A stretch of 60,804 nt of DNA from Nereida sp024640765. GTDB taxonomy: Bacteria > Pseudomonadota > Alphaproteobacteria > Rhodobacterales > Rhodobacteraceae. The notes under the pieces are model-generated. The model was not told where the DNA came from. It was given only the letters and a program-made list of their open reading frames with translations, and ran no database searches. Positions 1 to 8,558 of the stretch are shown here, piece after piece (positions within the stretch are counted from its first letter, which is position 1; each line of letters begins with the position of its first letter). A program made the position numbers and the translations under genes. The DNA lies in contig JAHEEK010000011.1 of the NCBI GenBank assembly GCA_024640765.1, positions 1-60,804 on the forward strand. The letters run 5' to 3'.

Positions 1-208
1 CAGAACTAAGTCAGCCTCTCAGCGTCTCCTTGGCCCCTCTGGCGACCCGCGCTGCATCTCTGCGCCGCCGGTGAAGTGGGGTTTAGGTCTAACAAACAAA
101 ACACGCAACCCCCTTTTTGAAAGCATATACGTTTTTTGTGCATTTTTCTGTTTTTTCGTCTATTTACAGATGCTTGCTTAAGAATGTTGCTAGTTTACAT
201 AGGGGTTT

Positions 209-225
209 GGGTAATCAAATTACCC
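209..225. repeat. 17-bp perfect inverted repeat
   Basis: GGGTAAT, spacer CAA, ATTACCC: two 7-bp arms in perfect inverted symmetry. The size and spacing resemble a dimeric regulator's operator. It lies in an AT-rich gap about 33 bp left of a DnaA-box match. The regulator is unknown, and the arms are too short and AT-rich for a convincing terminator. Confidence 0.45.
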
Positions 226-257
226 TCCCGTTAGCGCCAATACTTTGGACGACTGAG

Positions 258-266
258 TTATCCACA
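258..266 (+). promoter_or_regulatory. Candidate DnaA box
   Basis: TTATCCACA matches the consensus 9-mer bound by DnaA exactly and is followed by G. I find no cluster of further boxes in the visible 321 bases, so this alone does not make an origin. It may be a regulatory DnaA site or the edge of a cluster lying outside the window. Confidence 0.35.
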
Positions 267-321
267 GACCTAAGCCGGTCAAACACGAACAATCGGTCCC
301 AAAAGCCGTGAATCGCATGAA

Positions 322-933
322 TCAGACGGCCACTGATTTGCGATTCTGCCCTTTAGGAATCAATCGCAGCCCCAAAAGCAGCAAAATCACCGCCATATAG
401 GCCAGTGGTTCGATCTGAATCCCTTTTACGAGCCAAATAAAATGCGCCCCGCCCAGAATCGCGGCCCCATAGGTCAATTTATGAAGCGTCCGCCAGTTTG
501 GCCCCATGCGCCGGACAGCCCAATTGTTAGATGTAAACGCAAGTGGCAACATCAACACGAACGCGGCCATGCCGACGGTAATATACGTGCGCTTTAGAAT
601 ATCCGCCCAGATCTGACTTAGGATCTGAACATCAAGCACCAGCCATACCAGCAGGTGCGCCAATACATATGCAAACGTCACAAGACCAATGGCGCGGCGA
701 AACTTGATAAGGTTGATACCAGTGAAACGGCGCAGCGGTGTAATCGCCAGTCCGATGATGACCAACTGCAACGCAATCTCACCGTATTCATGTTCAAGCG
801 CTTTAATCGGCTCGGCACCCAAACCGCCCGTCAGACCATGATAGAAGAAGTACGGCATCGGCAGCAGGTACACAGTATACACACACCAGACAGGCAGCTT
901 GCCCGCCCAGCCATTCAGACGGTCAACAATCAT
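322..933 (-). CDS. msrQ: MsrQ, heme-binding membrane subunit of the MsrPQ methionine sulfoxide reductase
   Basis: A 203-residue integral membrane protein that, by family knowledge, passes electrons from the respiratory chain or flavin reductase to periplasmic MsrP, which repairs oxidised methionines. The sequence is hydrophobic with about five to six membrane spans. It has histidines in the right places for b-type heme, for example in HEYGEI, YVLAHL, LHKLTYG and GAHFIW. These place it in the ferric-reductase-like YedZ/MsrQ family. It starts 6 bases after the msrP stop on the same strand, so the two are co-transcribed and probably translationally coupled. Length is normal for the family and I see no lesion. 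Confidence 0.9.
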   Translation of the reverse strand: MIVDRLNGWAGKLPVWCVYTVYLLPMPYFFYHGLTGGLGAEPIKALEHEYGEIALQLVIIGLAITPLRRFTGINLIKFRRAIGLVTFAYVLAHLLVWLVLDVQILSQIWADILKRTYITVGMAAFVLMLPLAFTSNNWAVRRMGPNWRTLHKLTYGAAILGGAHFIWLVKGIQIEPLAYMAVILLLLGLRLIPKGQNRKSVAV

Positions 934-939
934 GCTAGG

Positions 940-1848
940 CTAGAAGTCCTTACGAAGGTCCATGCCCGCATAAAGCGACGCAACTTCTTCTTCGTAGCCA
1001 TTGAACATCAAAGTAGGCTCGCGCTTTTGAAACAGACCGCCCCCAATGACGCGGTGCGATGCCTGTGACCAACGCGGGTGATCTACTTCCGGGTTCACGT
1101 TGCTGTAAAAGCCGTACTCCCGTGCGTTGATCGTGTTCCAGCTTGTGGGCGGCTCGCGGTCCGTCAGGGTGATCTTCACGATCGACTTGATAGATTTGAA
1201 CCCGTACTTCCACGGCACCACCAAACGGATCGGTGCGCCATTCTGGTTAGGCATAGGCTTGCCGTAGATACCCGTCGCCATCAGCGTCAGCGGATGCATC
1301 GCCTCATCAAGGCGCAACCCTTCGACATACGGCCACGGAATAGACGGCAGGCGTTGACCGGGCATTTCCTCGGGCCGGTACAACGTTTCAAAAGCTACGT
1401 ACTTGGCATCTGACTGCACGCCAGCCTTTTGCAGAATATCGCGCAATTCAACACCGTTCCACGGCACAACCATCGCCCATGCTTCAACACAGCGGAAACG
1501 GTAAATACGCTCTTCTATATCCAGACCGTCCAGCAACTCGGCCACAGAATATGTACCGGGGTTATCGACCAGCCCATCAACCGTGATTTTCCACGGGTCC
1601 GCGGTCAGGCTACCTGCGTTGGCGGCGGGGTCGTCCTTGCCGGTGCCGAACTCGTAAAAGTTGTTGTAGCTGGTGATGTCTTCAAAGCTGTTGGGCACCA
1701 ACGCATCCTGCGCGGCGAAGGCGGACGCTGCGATGCTGCCCGCAGCACCGGCGGCGGCCATGCCAGCCATAATCTGACGCCGATTCCAGAACGCCGCTTC
1801 CGGTGTCACATCAGCCGCAGTTAACTTGTTCTTCCAACCATAGGCCAT
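940..1848 (-). CDS. msrP: MsrP, periplasmic molybdoenzyme, protein-methionine-sulfoxide reductase catalytic subunit
   Basis: 302 residues. The N-terminus carries a twin-arginine motif (NRRQIM) followed by an alanine-rich hydrophobic stretch ending in SAFA. This implies Tat export of a folded, cofactor-loaded enzyme. The sulfite-oxidase-type fold is recognised by YRFRCVEAW, whose Cys is the expected molybdenum ligand, and by VPWKYGFKSIKSI near the C-terminus. It reduces methionine sulfoxide in envelope proteins using electrons from MsrQ, encoded 6 bases downstream. The start at 1848 is supported by AAGGA about 8 bases upstream. The order msrP-msrQ is the usual one. Confidence 0.93.
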   Translation of the reverse strand: MAYGWKNKLTAADVTPEAAFWNRRQIMAGMAAAGAAGSIAASAFAAQDALVPNSFEDITSYNNFYEFGTGKDDPAANAGSLTADPWKITVDGLVDNPGTYSVAELLDGLDIEERIYRFRCVEAWAMVVPWNGVELRDILQKAGVQSDAKYVAFETLYRPEEMPGQRLPSIPWPYVEGLRLDEAMHPLTLMATGIYGKPMPNQNGAPIRLVVPWKYGFKSIKSIVKITLTDREPPTSWNTINAREYGFYSNVNPEVDHPRWSQASHRVIGGGLFQKREPTLMFNGYEEEVASLYAGMDLRKDF

Positions 1849-2038
1849 GAGCCGCGTCCTTCATCTGTTTGAGCCACGCGCATCATGCGCCTACCAGCTC
1901 TTTATACTTACGAGGCGCGCCACACTGCGCAAAGCCCCCCTCACGCATTGGTGAGACCCTGTCACAAAGCGCCGCTCGTCGTCCGCCCTCTCTATATAGG
2001 TATAGAGCACCGCGCCTTCGCGCCCAGGGATCTTGCGC

Positions 2039-3553
2039 CTAGGGATGCGGCGCAGTCTGCCCTTGATCGCGGGCGGGGTAAATCGTGCTTAGCCGCTTGC
2101 TGCTGCCATCTGGTTGTACGATCCACACGTGTGACCGCCGCATCAGGCGCGGCTCGGCCACACCAAAAGAATGGGCAATAGTTTCCACTTCATGAACGAT
2201 AGACCGCGCATAGGCCGCGACTTTCTCGAACTTTTGCTCAACCACCAGCCCTTTTTGAAAACGCGGATCATGGGTGGTGATGCCAGTGGGATATGTGTTC
2301 TTGTTGCACTTCAGCGACTGGATGCAGCCAAGGCTAAACATGAAGCCGCGCGCAGACGTCACAAAGTCCGCCCCTGCCGCCAAAGCCCACGCCACATCAC
2401 CGGGGTTCACCAACTTACCACTGGCCACCAAGCGGATGCGCTCCTTAGGGCCCATGCGATCACGTAGCGCACTAATCAGGGGCAACGCCTCACGAATTGG
2501 CATCCCCACCAAATCCATCAACGGCATCGGAGAGGCCCCCGTGCCCCCCTCGCCCCCGTCAAGGGTGATGAAATCCGGTGCGCTATCAATCCCGCGCTCC
2601 TGAATAGCCACAAAGAATTCCTCAAGCGCGTCGGGCGAGCCGACCACAGTCTTAATCCCGACGGGCTTTCCAGTCACCGCGCGCACATGGGCAATCATGT
2701 CCAGCAGATCGTACCAGTCATCTACTTCTTCATGGCGGTTCGGGCTGATGCTGTCTTGATGCGGTTCAATCCCGCGAATGTGGGCAATCTCGTCATTCAC
2801 TTTGGCGGCGGGAAGTATGCCGCCCTTACCGGGCTTTGCCCCTTGGGCCAGCTTGATCTCGAACATCCGTACAGTCTGATGAGCAGCGACTGCGCGCAGC
2901 CGGTCATCGCTTAGCTTACCGTCCTTGGTGCGCACGCCGTATTTCGCCGTGCCGATCTGAAACACAATATCCGCACCACCCGCCAGATGTTCAGGGGCTA
3001 GCGCACCTTCGCCAGTGTTCATCCAAATGCCTGCCTTTGCTGCCCCTTTTAACAGCGCCAGAACCGCCGGCTTGGAAATGGCGCCGTAGCTCATGCCAGA
3101 TAGGTTAAAGATGGATCGCGCCACAAAAGGCGTTGCCGCGCCTTGGCCAATGATCATCGGTTCCGAGCTGGCGAATTGGTCATCAACGGGCGGGAACGCA
3201 GCGTTCACAAAGATGGGCGTGCCGACTTCTGAAATGTTGCGGGTTGAGCTAAAGACGACCGTGTTACTTTTGCCCTCAGAGGAATGCTTGGTCCAGTCGC
3301 GCTACGCACGGTTAAAGGGCAGTTCTTCACGGTCCATCGCAAAGAAATACTGCCGGAAGAACTCACCCAATGTGCTGAAAAGCGCGCGAAACCGCCTGAT
3401 CACCGGATAGTTGCGCCGCACCGCATCCTCGGTCTGCCAACGATCGCGCACGAACAACACAAGAGCCAGCGCAACAACAAAGCCAATCACCGTCACAAAC
3501 AACAGCGCCAAGAATTGCAGCGCGTATCCCGCCGCCCCCATAAAGCTGAACAT
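2039..3553 (-). pseudogene. FMN-binding glutamate-synthase-like protein, interrupted by an in-frame amber codon
   Basis: Read through a TAG at 3304-3302 (codon 84), the frame gives about 504 codons of a stand-alone GltB-type flavoprotein. It begins with a membrane segment (MFSFMGAAGYALQFLALLFV), then RDRWQTEDAVRRNYPV and FAMDREELPFNRA, then the stop. The same frame continues RDWTKHSSEG and into the FMN barrel (NLSGMSYGAISKPA, TLDGGEGGTGASP, ARGFMFSLGCIQSLKCN). Family members carry Glu or Gln at the stop, so one base change explains it. A shorter product could start at 3208 (MNAAFPPVDD), but it would lack the membrane anchor and a strong ribosome site. The catalytic barrel looks intact, so the lesion is recent or is a sequencing error. 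Confidence 0.75.
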
Positions 3554-3978
3554 CTCCGCACCCCCTTAAGCAAATCACCTTGCACCCACTAAACCGCAAA
3601 GCCCGCCCAAAAGGAAACCGCATAACGCGGACGTGAGCGGACCTTGGCGTTGCGCCCCGCTCATCAGGCCCGTCCGCTGCGGTAAAATCGCGTTAGGCGT
3701 TTTGCGCGACACTCCCCAAGCGCGCAATTTGAGAAAGCATATGGTTCAAAGCCCCGGTCGAAATCTATTCGACACCGCGAAAAGGGCGCCGAACCGATCC
3801 ACCGCAACGGATTTCGGGGGCTTGGCACGCCCTTCTTGCACCCTCATCGTTGGCGGCCGCCAATCTCTCTCACTCGTTACTGATAGTTTCACATACAAAC
3901 AAAAACCGCCCCAGCGTTTCGGCTGAGGCGGCTCTTTGTGCTGTCGACTGTCAAATACACGTAGCCCTGAACAGCGGG
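3554..3978. other. Intergenic region between clpB 3' end and the flavoprotein gene
   Basis: 425 bases with no convincing gene in any frame. It contains the clpB terminator at 3901-3931. It must also contain the promoter of the leftward flavoprotein gene, though I cannot pick a clear -35/-10 pair. A short hairpin (GGTCGAA and TTCGACA arms near 3757-3777) has no tRNA-like context. Confidence 0.5.
3901..3931 (-). terminator. Rho-independent terminator of clpB
   Basis: On the minus strand the stem CCGCCTCAG pairs with CTGGGGCGG (9 bp, one G-T pair) around an 8-base loop and is followed directly by TTTTTGTTTGT. It lies about 50 bases after the clpB stop. Confidence 0.85.
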
Positions 3979-6594
3979 TTAATGAACCACCGCATCCTCG
4001 GGCGCTTCGCGGGTAGAGGCGCTGATTCGGTCGCCCACCAGAAGGCCACTCGGCCCCGCGCTAATGTGAACGGTGCTGCCGTCTACTACATCCCCAGACA
4101 ACAGCATTTCAGCCAGTTGGTCTTGCAACGCACGCTGGATCACACGCTTCAAAGGCCGCGCGCCAAACACGGGGTCATACCCCTCGTCGGCCAGCCATTG
4201 TTTGGCAGCCGCGTCCAACTCAAGATTGATCTTACGCGCCGCCAAGCGTTTCAGCAGCCGCGCCATCTGAATATCAACGATCCCGTCCATGTCTTCGCGG
4301 GCCAGACGGTCAAAGATCACAGTCTCATCCAAACGGTTCAAAAACTCAGGGCGGAAATGGCCACGCACCGCCGCCATCACATCACGTTTGGCCGTAGATG
4401 CGTCAGCACCTTCCGGCAATTCGCTCAGCGCCTGAGAACCAAGGTTGCTGGTCAGAATAATCAGCGTTTGCTTGAAATCGACTGTGCGCCCCTGTCCGTC
4501 GGTCAACTGACCATCGTCCAGAACCTGCAACAACACGTTGAACACATCTGGGTGTCCTTTCTCAACCTCGTCAAACAGCACGACCTGATAGGGCTTGCGT
4601 CGCACGGCCTCGGTCAACACACCGCCTTCGTCATAGCCAACGTACCCAGGGGGCGCGCCAATCAAACGGGCCACCGCGTGCTTTTCCATGAATTCAGACA
4701 TATCGATGCGGACCATGGCGCTGTCATCGTCAAACAAGAACTCCGCAACCGCTTTGGTTAATTCGGTCTTGCCCACGCCGGTTGGCCCCAAAAAGAGGAA
4801 CGACCCAAGGGGGCGGTTTTCATCATTTAGCCCCGCGCGCGCACGGCGCACCGCATTGGACAACGCCTTAACCGCCGCGTGCTGACCGATCACCCTATTG
4901 CCCAGCGCCGTTTCCATCCGAAGTAGTTTTTCGCGGTCACCCTCAAGCATTTTTGAGGTGGGGATACCGGTCCAACGCTCAACCACTTGGGCGATCTGTT
5001 CGGGGCGCACGGCCTCTTCGACCACCACGTCATCCCCTGCGGTTTCCGCCTTGGCCAAGTCTTTCTCAAGCTGCGGGATCACGCCGTAGGACAATTCACC
5101 TGCCTTGGCCAAATTGCCCTCACGCTTGGCGATGTCCAACTCGGCACGCGCACGGTCGAGCTTTTCTTTAAGCACCCGCGCACCTTCCAGCTTGTCACGC
5201 TCAGCCTGCCACGCGGTTGTCATTTGTGTGGCGCGTTCCTGCACCTCGGCCAAGTCCCGCTCGAGTGTGGCAAGACGATCCTTGGACGCCTGATCGTCTT
5301 CGAAGCGCAACGCCTCGGCCTCGATCTGCATCTGCAAAATCTGACGGTCCAGCGCATCAAGCTCCTCGGGCTTGCTGTCAACTTCCATGCGCAGCCTGCT
5401 GGCCGCCTCGTCCATCAGGTCAATCGCTTTGTCGGGCAAAAAGCGGTCAGTAATATAGCGGTGCGACAAAGTAGAGGCCGCAACAAGGGCGCTGTCTGAA
5501 ATGCGCACACCGTGGTGCAACTCATACTTCTCTTTGATGCCACGCAGGATGCTGATGGTGTCTTCAACCGTGGGCTCGTTCACCAACACCGGCTGGAAAC
5601 GCCGCGCAAGAGCTGCATCTTTTTCAACGTGTTTGCGGTACTCATCAAGGGTCGTGGCGCCAACACAGTGCAATTCACCGCGCGCCAACGCGGGCTTAAG
5701 TAAGTTCGACGCATCCATCGCACCGTCTGCTTTGCCCGCCCCCACAAGGGTGTGCATTTCATCGATGAACAAAACCACTTCACCAGCCGCGGCCGTCACC
5801 TCGGACAGGATTGATTTCAGACGTTCTTCAAACTCACCACGGTATTTCGCACCCGCAATCAACGCCCCCATATCCAGCGACAAAAGGCGTTTGTTGCGCA
5901 GACTTTCGGGCACATCACCGTTGATGATACGCAGGGCCAGCCCTTCGGCGATGGCGGTTTTACCCACGCCAGGTTCACCAATCAGAACGGGGTTATTCTT
6001 TGTGCGGCGCGACAATACCTGCATCGCGCGGCGGATCTCATCATCACGCCCGATGATTGGATCAATGCGCCCATGACGGGCGGCCTCTGTCAAATCAGAA
6101 GTGTATTTGCGCAGCGCCTCATAGGCGTCCTCGGCGCTTGTGGTATCCGCCGTGCGCCCTTTGCGTACGTCATTGATCGCACTGTTAAGCTTTTGCGCGG
6201 TGACCTTGCCGGCATCCGTCGCGGTTTTAGCGCCAGAGCGCACCATGGCCAACGCCATCAAGACGCGCTCAACGGGCACAAAACTGTCTTTTGCTTTCTT
6301 GGCAAGGTTCTCTGCCTCAGCCAGCACGCGGGTTGTGGCACTATCAAGGTACACAGCGCTCGCGTCGCCCGTCACTTTGGGTAGCTTTGACACAGCCAGA
6401 TCAGCCGCACGCGCAACCGCAGGCGCATCGCCGCCAGAGGCGCTGATCAGATTGGCGGCAAAGCCCTGATCATCATCCATCATCGCCTTCAGCAAATGTT
6501 CGGGGGTCAGCCGTTGGTGGCTCTCACGCGCAGCAATTGTTTGTGCCGCTTGCACGAAACCGCGCGCCCGGTCAGTGAACTTTTCTAAGTCCAT
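3979..6594 (-). CDS. clpB: ClpB, ATP-dependent protein disaggregase
   Basis: 871-residue Hsp100 chaperone that, with DnaK/DnaJ/GrpE, threads aggregated proteins through a hexameric pore in the cytoplasm. Order: Clp N-domain (about 1-145), first AAA+ module with Walker A GEPGVGKTAIAEG near residue 205 and Walker B VVLFIDEMHTLVG, a Glu/Gln-rich coiled-coil middle domain (about 390-530), then a second AAA+ module with GPTGVGKTELTK near 602. The middle domain identifies ClpB rather than ClpA or ClpC. I chose the ATG at 6594 (MDLEKFTDRARGF) over an in-frame ATG at 6648, because AAGGAGA sits 5 bases upstream and homologues start there. A sigma-32-type promoter precedes it and a strong terminator follows. 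Confidence 0.97.
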   Translation of the reverse strand: MDLEKFTDRARGFVQAAQTIAARESHQRLTPEHLLKAMMDDDQGFAANLISASGGDAPAVARAADLAVSKLPKVTGDASAVYLDSATTRVLAEAENLAKKAKDSFVPVERVLMALAMVRSGAKTATDAGKVTAQKLNSAINDVRKGRTADTTSAEDAYEALRKYTSDLTEAARHGRIDPIIGRDDEIRRAMQVLSRRTKNNPVLIGEPGVGKTAIAEGLALRIINGDVPESLRNKRLLSLDMGALIAGAKYRGEFEERLKSILSEVTAAAGEVVLFIDEMHTLVGAGKADGAMDASNLLKPALARGELHCVGATTLDEYRKHVEKDAALARRFQPVLVNEPTVEDTISILRGIKEKYELHHGVRISDSALVAASTLSHRYITDRFLPDKAIDLMDEAASRLRMEVDSKPEELDALDRQILQMQIEAEALRFEDDQASKDRLATLERDLAEVQERATQMTTAWQAERDKLEGARVLKEKLDRARAELDIAKREGNLAKAGELSYGVIPQLEKDLAKAETAGDDVVVEEAVRPEQIAQVVERWTGIPTSKMLEGDREKLLRMETALGNRVIGQHAAVKALSNAVRRARAGLNDENRPLGSFLFLGPTGVGKTELTKAVAEFLFDDDSAMVRIDMSEFMEKHAVARLIGAPPGYVGYDEGGVLTEAVRRKPYQVVLFDEVEKGHPDVFNVLLQVLDDGQLTDGQGRTVDFKQTLIILTSNLGSQALSELPEGADASTAKRDVMAAVRGHFRPEFLNRLDETVIFDRLAREDMDGIVDIQMARLLKRLAARKINLELDAAAKQWLADEGYDPVFGARPLKRVIQRALQDQLAEMLLSGDVVDGSTVHISAGPSGLLVGDRISASTREAPEDAVVH

Positions 6595-6677
6595 AAGTCT
6601 CTCCTTTTGCAGCATCCCACGTAAATTTCGCACCCGCCTTTGCGGCATACATCGGTGTGGGACCTTATGCAGCTTAG

Positions 6678-6704
6678 ATGGGGCGAATGATGCCCGCGTT
6701 CAAG
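6678..6704 (-). promoter_or_regulatory. Sigma-32 (RpoH) heat-shock promoter of clpB
   Basis: On the minus strand CTTGAA (6704-6699), a 15-base spacer, then CCCCAT (6683-6678) followed by CTAA. This matches the heat-shock consensus CTTGAA-N13-17-CCCCATNT almost perfectly. Transcription would start about 75 bases upstream of the clpB ATG, as expected for this heat-shock gene. Confidence 0.8.
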
Positions 6705-6848
6705 TGACGGAATGCCTAAAATCCGCGCAAAGCCTCACCGCGCGGCAAGGCCAACCACCGTTTTCGGCACACCCGCTCGCTTGCATCGCGCCCCCGAAAC
6801 AACTACTCCCACCACAACAAAACATACGTACCAAAAGGAGCCGCACCG

Positions 6849-7544
6849 ATGGCCGACGATAGATTGATTGTTGCGATGGATGTGCCGAACGCTTTGGCAG
6901 GGCTGAAACTGGCCGATGAGCTGGGTGATGCGGTATCGTTCTATAAAATCGGGTTGGGCATGCTGACTGGTGGCGGGCTTGGCCTTGCCAATGAGTTGAA
7001 AGCAGAACGCGGCAAACGCATCTTTCTGGACATGAAACTGTTCGACATCGGCGCAACTGTTGAGGCGGCCGTGCGCGGCTTGGCGCAGTTTGATCTGGAT
7101 TTCCTGACCGTTCACGGAGACCCGCAAGTGGTTAACGCCGCAAAACAAGGCGCCGCTGGTTCGAACACAAAAATCCTCGCGGTTACCATTTTGACCTCGC
7201 TTGATCGTGGTGACTTGGACGACTGTTTGATCAAAGACGGTCTGATCCCTGATCTGGTGACTGAACGTGCGGGCCGTGCGCTTGAAGCTGGCGCAGACGG
7301 TGTGATCGCATCCCCACAAGAGGCGGCATTGATCCGCGCGCTGCCAATTGCGGACGACAAACTGATCGTCACCCCCGGCGTGCGGCCAACCGGCGCGGCC
7401 CTTGGGGACCAAAAGCGCGTTGCGACACCGTCCTCAGCCATTCGCGACGGCGCAAATCACATCGTAGTGGGCCGTCCCATCTGGCAAGCCGAAAACCCAC
7501 GCGCAGCAGCGCAAGCCATCACAGATGAGTTGGCCGCGCTCTAA
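6849..7544 (+). CDS. pyrF: Orotidine 5'-phosphate decarboxylase
   Basis: 231 residues; converts OMP to UMP, the last step of de novo pyrimidine synthesis. The N-terminal LIVAMDVPNA and the catalytic stretch FLDMKLFDIGATV carry the Lys/Asp network of the active site. PGVRPTGAALGDQKR and IVVGRPIW near the end form the phosphate-binding part of the TIM barrel. AAAAGGAG lies 8 bases before the ATG. The gene is divergent from clpB, and the 254-base gap holds both promoters. It runs convergent to the next gene, with a modest hairpin between them. Confidence 0.96.
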   Translation: MADDRLIVAMDVPNALAGLKLADELGDAVSFYKIGLGMLTGGGLGLANELKAERGKRIFLDMKLFDIGATVEAAVRGLAQFDLDFLTVHGDPQVVNAAKQGAAGSNTKILAVTILTSLDRGDLDDCLIKDGLIPDLVTERAGRALEAGADGVIASPQEAALIRALPIADDKLIVTPGVRPTGAALGDQKRVATPSSAIRDGANHIVVGRPIWQAENPRAAAQAITDELAAL

Positions 7545-7570
7545 ACGCGACTTGGACACGTCCACCGCGT
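7545..7570. terminator. Possible hairpin between pyrF and the convergent gene
   Basis: Nested arms ACGCG/CGCGT and TGGAC/GTCCA lie directly after the pyrF stop in the 38-base convergent gap. There is no U-tract on either strand, so intrinsic termination is weakly supported. Confidence 0.3.
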
Positions 7571-7582
7571 AAGAGCCCAAGG

Positions 7583-8401
7583 TTACACCATTTTAGTCAG
7601 CGCCTTTGTGACCTCAGCCGCCACAAGGTGATGCGCCGGCGCGCCCCACAACTCGGTCGCCGCGGGCTGGTCCATCTCGGTGTAGCTCATCCCTTCAAGG
7701 CGAAGTGCTGCATCATGGGATGGCAAGTCCACCTCAACGATGCCTGTCACGCTTTGGCCAATTTGCTCCATCATGGTGCGGTCCACAAAAAGAGGATCCC
7801 CACCCAGCGGGCCAAACTGTGCCGTCATTGGCGGCTTCACCCAAAGCAGAATGACTTTTCCGTCAATATTGGCCAAAAGCGAGCGCATCCGCGCAAGCCA
7901 CGCTTGGCGCAACTCATCCACAACAATCTCGTATTTCTCAGGTGCCTCGGGCTGCAGCGTCGACAAAAGGTGCCGCGTGAAAGTGAACTCCGTAAAATCC
8001 GTACCGCGAAAAATGGTCTGCATCAGCATCGATGGCTTCAAAAAGCGGTCGTTGCGCCGTGGGTGCACAGAATAGAACCGGTTCGACAGGTTCGCAGCGC
8101 CCATCACCTCAAGCACCGTCACACGGGCCTTAGAACAGGCGCCCGGTACGAAGGGATCACCCAGAAACACATCAGGTCCCGCATTCACACAACCAAAATT
8201 CACGCATTGAACATCAAGGCCTTGCTCAACCAAATCCGGAAACGGTTTAGGCATGAATTTGCCGTATGTCTCTGTGCCGCCCAGAAACGCCACATAATCC
8301 GTCTCAAGCCGCTTGCGTGGTCCGCGAAACACCAGTTTCGAGCGGCCATACCTGCACGGCATGTACTCAAGGGCGGTTTGCCCCGTTGATTGAATGGTCA
8401 T
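7583..8401 (-). CDS. Uncharacterised protein resembling the DUF6473 family
   Basis: 272 residues, soluble, no signal peptide. It opens with a short polar segment, then YMPCRYGRSKLVFRGPRKRL and AFLGGTETYGKF. That Cys-Arg-Tyr-Gly plus GGTETYGKF arrangement recurs in a family of unknown function found mainly in Rhodobacteraceae. The central part (VNFGCVNAGPDVFL, TVLEVMGAANLSNR) resembles the GDSL/SGNH-like segments of possible esterases or sulfotransferase-linked proteins, but no catalytic triad is certain. The ATG at 8401 has AGAGGTGG upstream and fits homologues better than an in-frame start at 8497, which would intrude on the divergent promoter of the dehydrogenase gene. The function is not known. 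Confidence 0.75.
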   Translation of the reverse strand: MTIQSTGQTALEYMPCRYGRSKLVFRGPRKRLETDYVAFLGGTETYGKFMPKPFPDLVEQGLDVQCVNFGCVNAGPDVFLGDPFVPGACSKARVTVLEVMGAANLSNRFYSVHPRRNDRFLKPSMLMQTIFRGTDFTEFTFTRHLLSTLQPEAPEKYEIVVDELRQAWLARMRSLLANIDGKVILLWVKPPMTAQFGPLGGDPLFVDRTMMEQIGQSVTGIVEVDLPSHDAALRLEGMSYTEMDQPAATELWGAPAHHLVAAEVTKALTKMV

Positions 8402-8558
8402 TACGCCACCTCTCACAATTTCACCCAAGGACACGATTCTCACAAAGGTCTTTCCAAACCGCGAACCTGCTAATTTGTTGAAAACTGTCGCAATCACGGG
8501 GTTGCGCGCGCAGGCTGCTCACGACACAGTTAATGCAAACAGCATCAGAGGATCCGTC

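Larger units (their letters stand above)
1..321. other. Left-edge non-coding region, AT-rich, with a DnaA-box-like site
   Basis: I see no supportable gene here. The first 80 bases are GC-rich; from about 105 to 250 the sequence becomes AT-rich. It holds a 17-bp inverted repeat at 209-225 and a perfect DnaA-box match at 258-266, listed separately. A 64-codon open frame at 117-311 has no recognisable domain and an unusual composition, so I did not call it. msrQ ends just to the right, on the other strand, so this region lies beyond its 3' end. The gene to the left is outside the window. Confidence 0.5.

Noticed and set aside
117..311. 64-codon open frame at the left edge
   Set aside because: No recognisable domain, an AT-biased composition and overlap with the DnaA-box and inverted-repeat region; more likely control DNA.
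1..321. Chromosome origin (oriC)
   Set aside because: Only one perfect DnaA box is visible and no origin-linked genes are present; kept only as a low-interest finding.
3740..3790. Possible tRNA-like hairpin between clpB and the flavoprotein gene
   Set aside because: Only one short stem; no acceptor or anticodon arms and no CCA context.
3850..4761. 303-codon plus-strand frame over the clpB 3' part
   Set aside because: Antisense shadow of clpB with no domain of its own.
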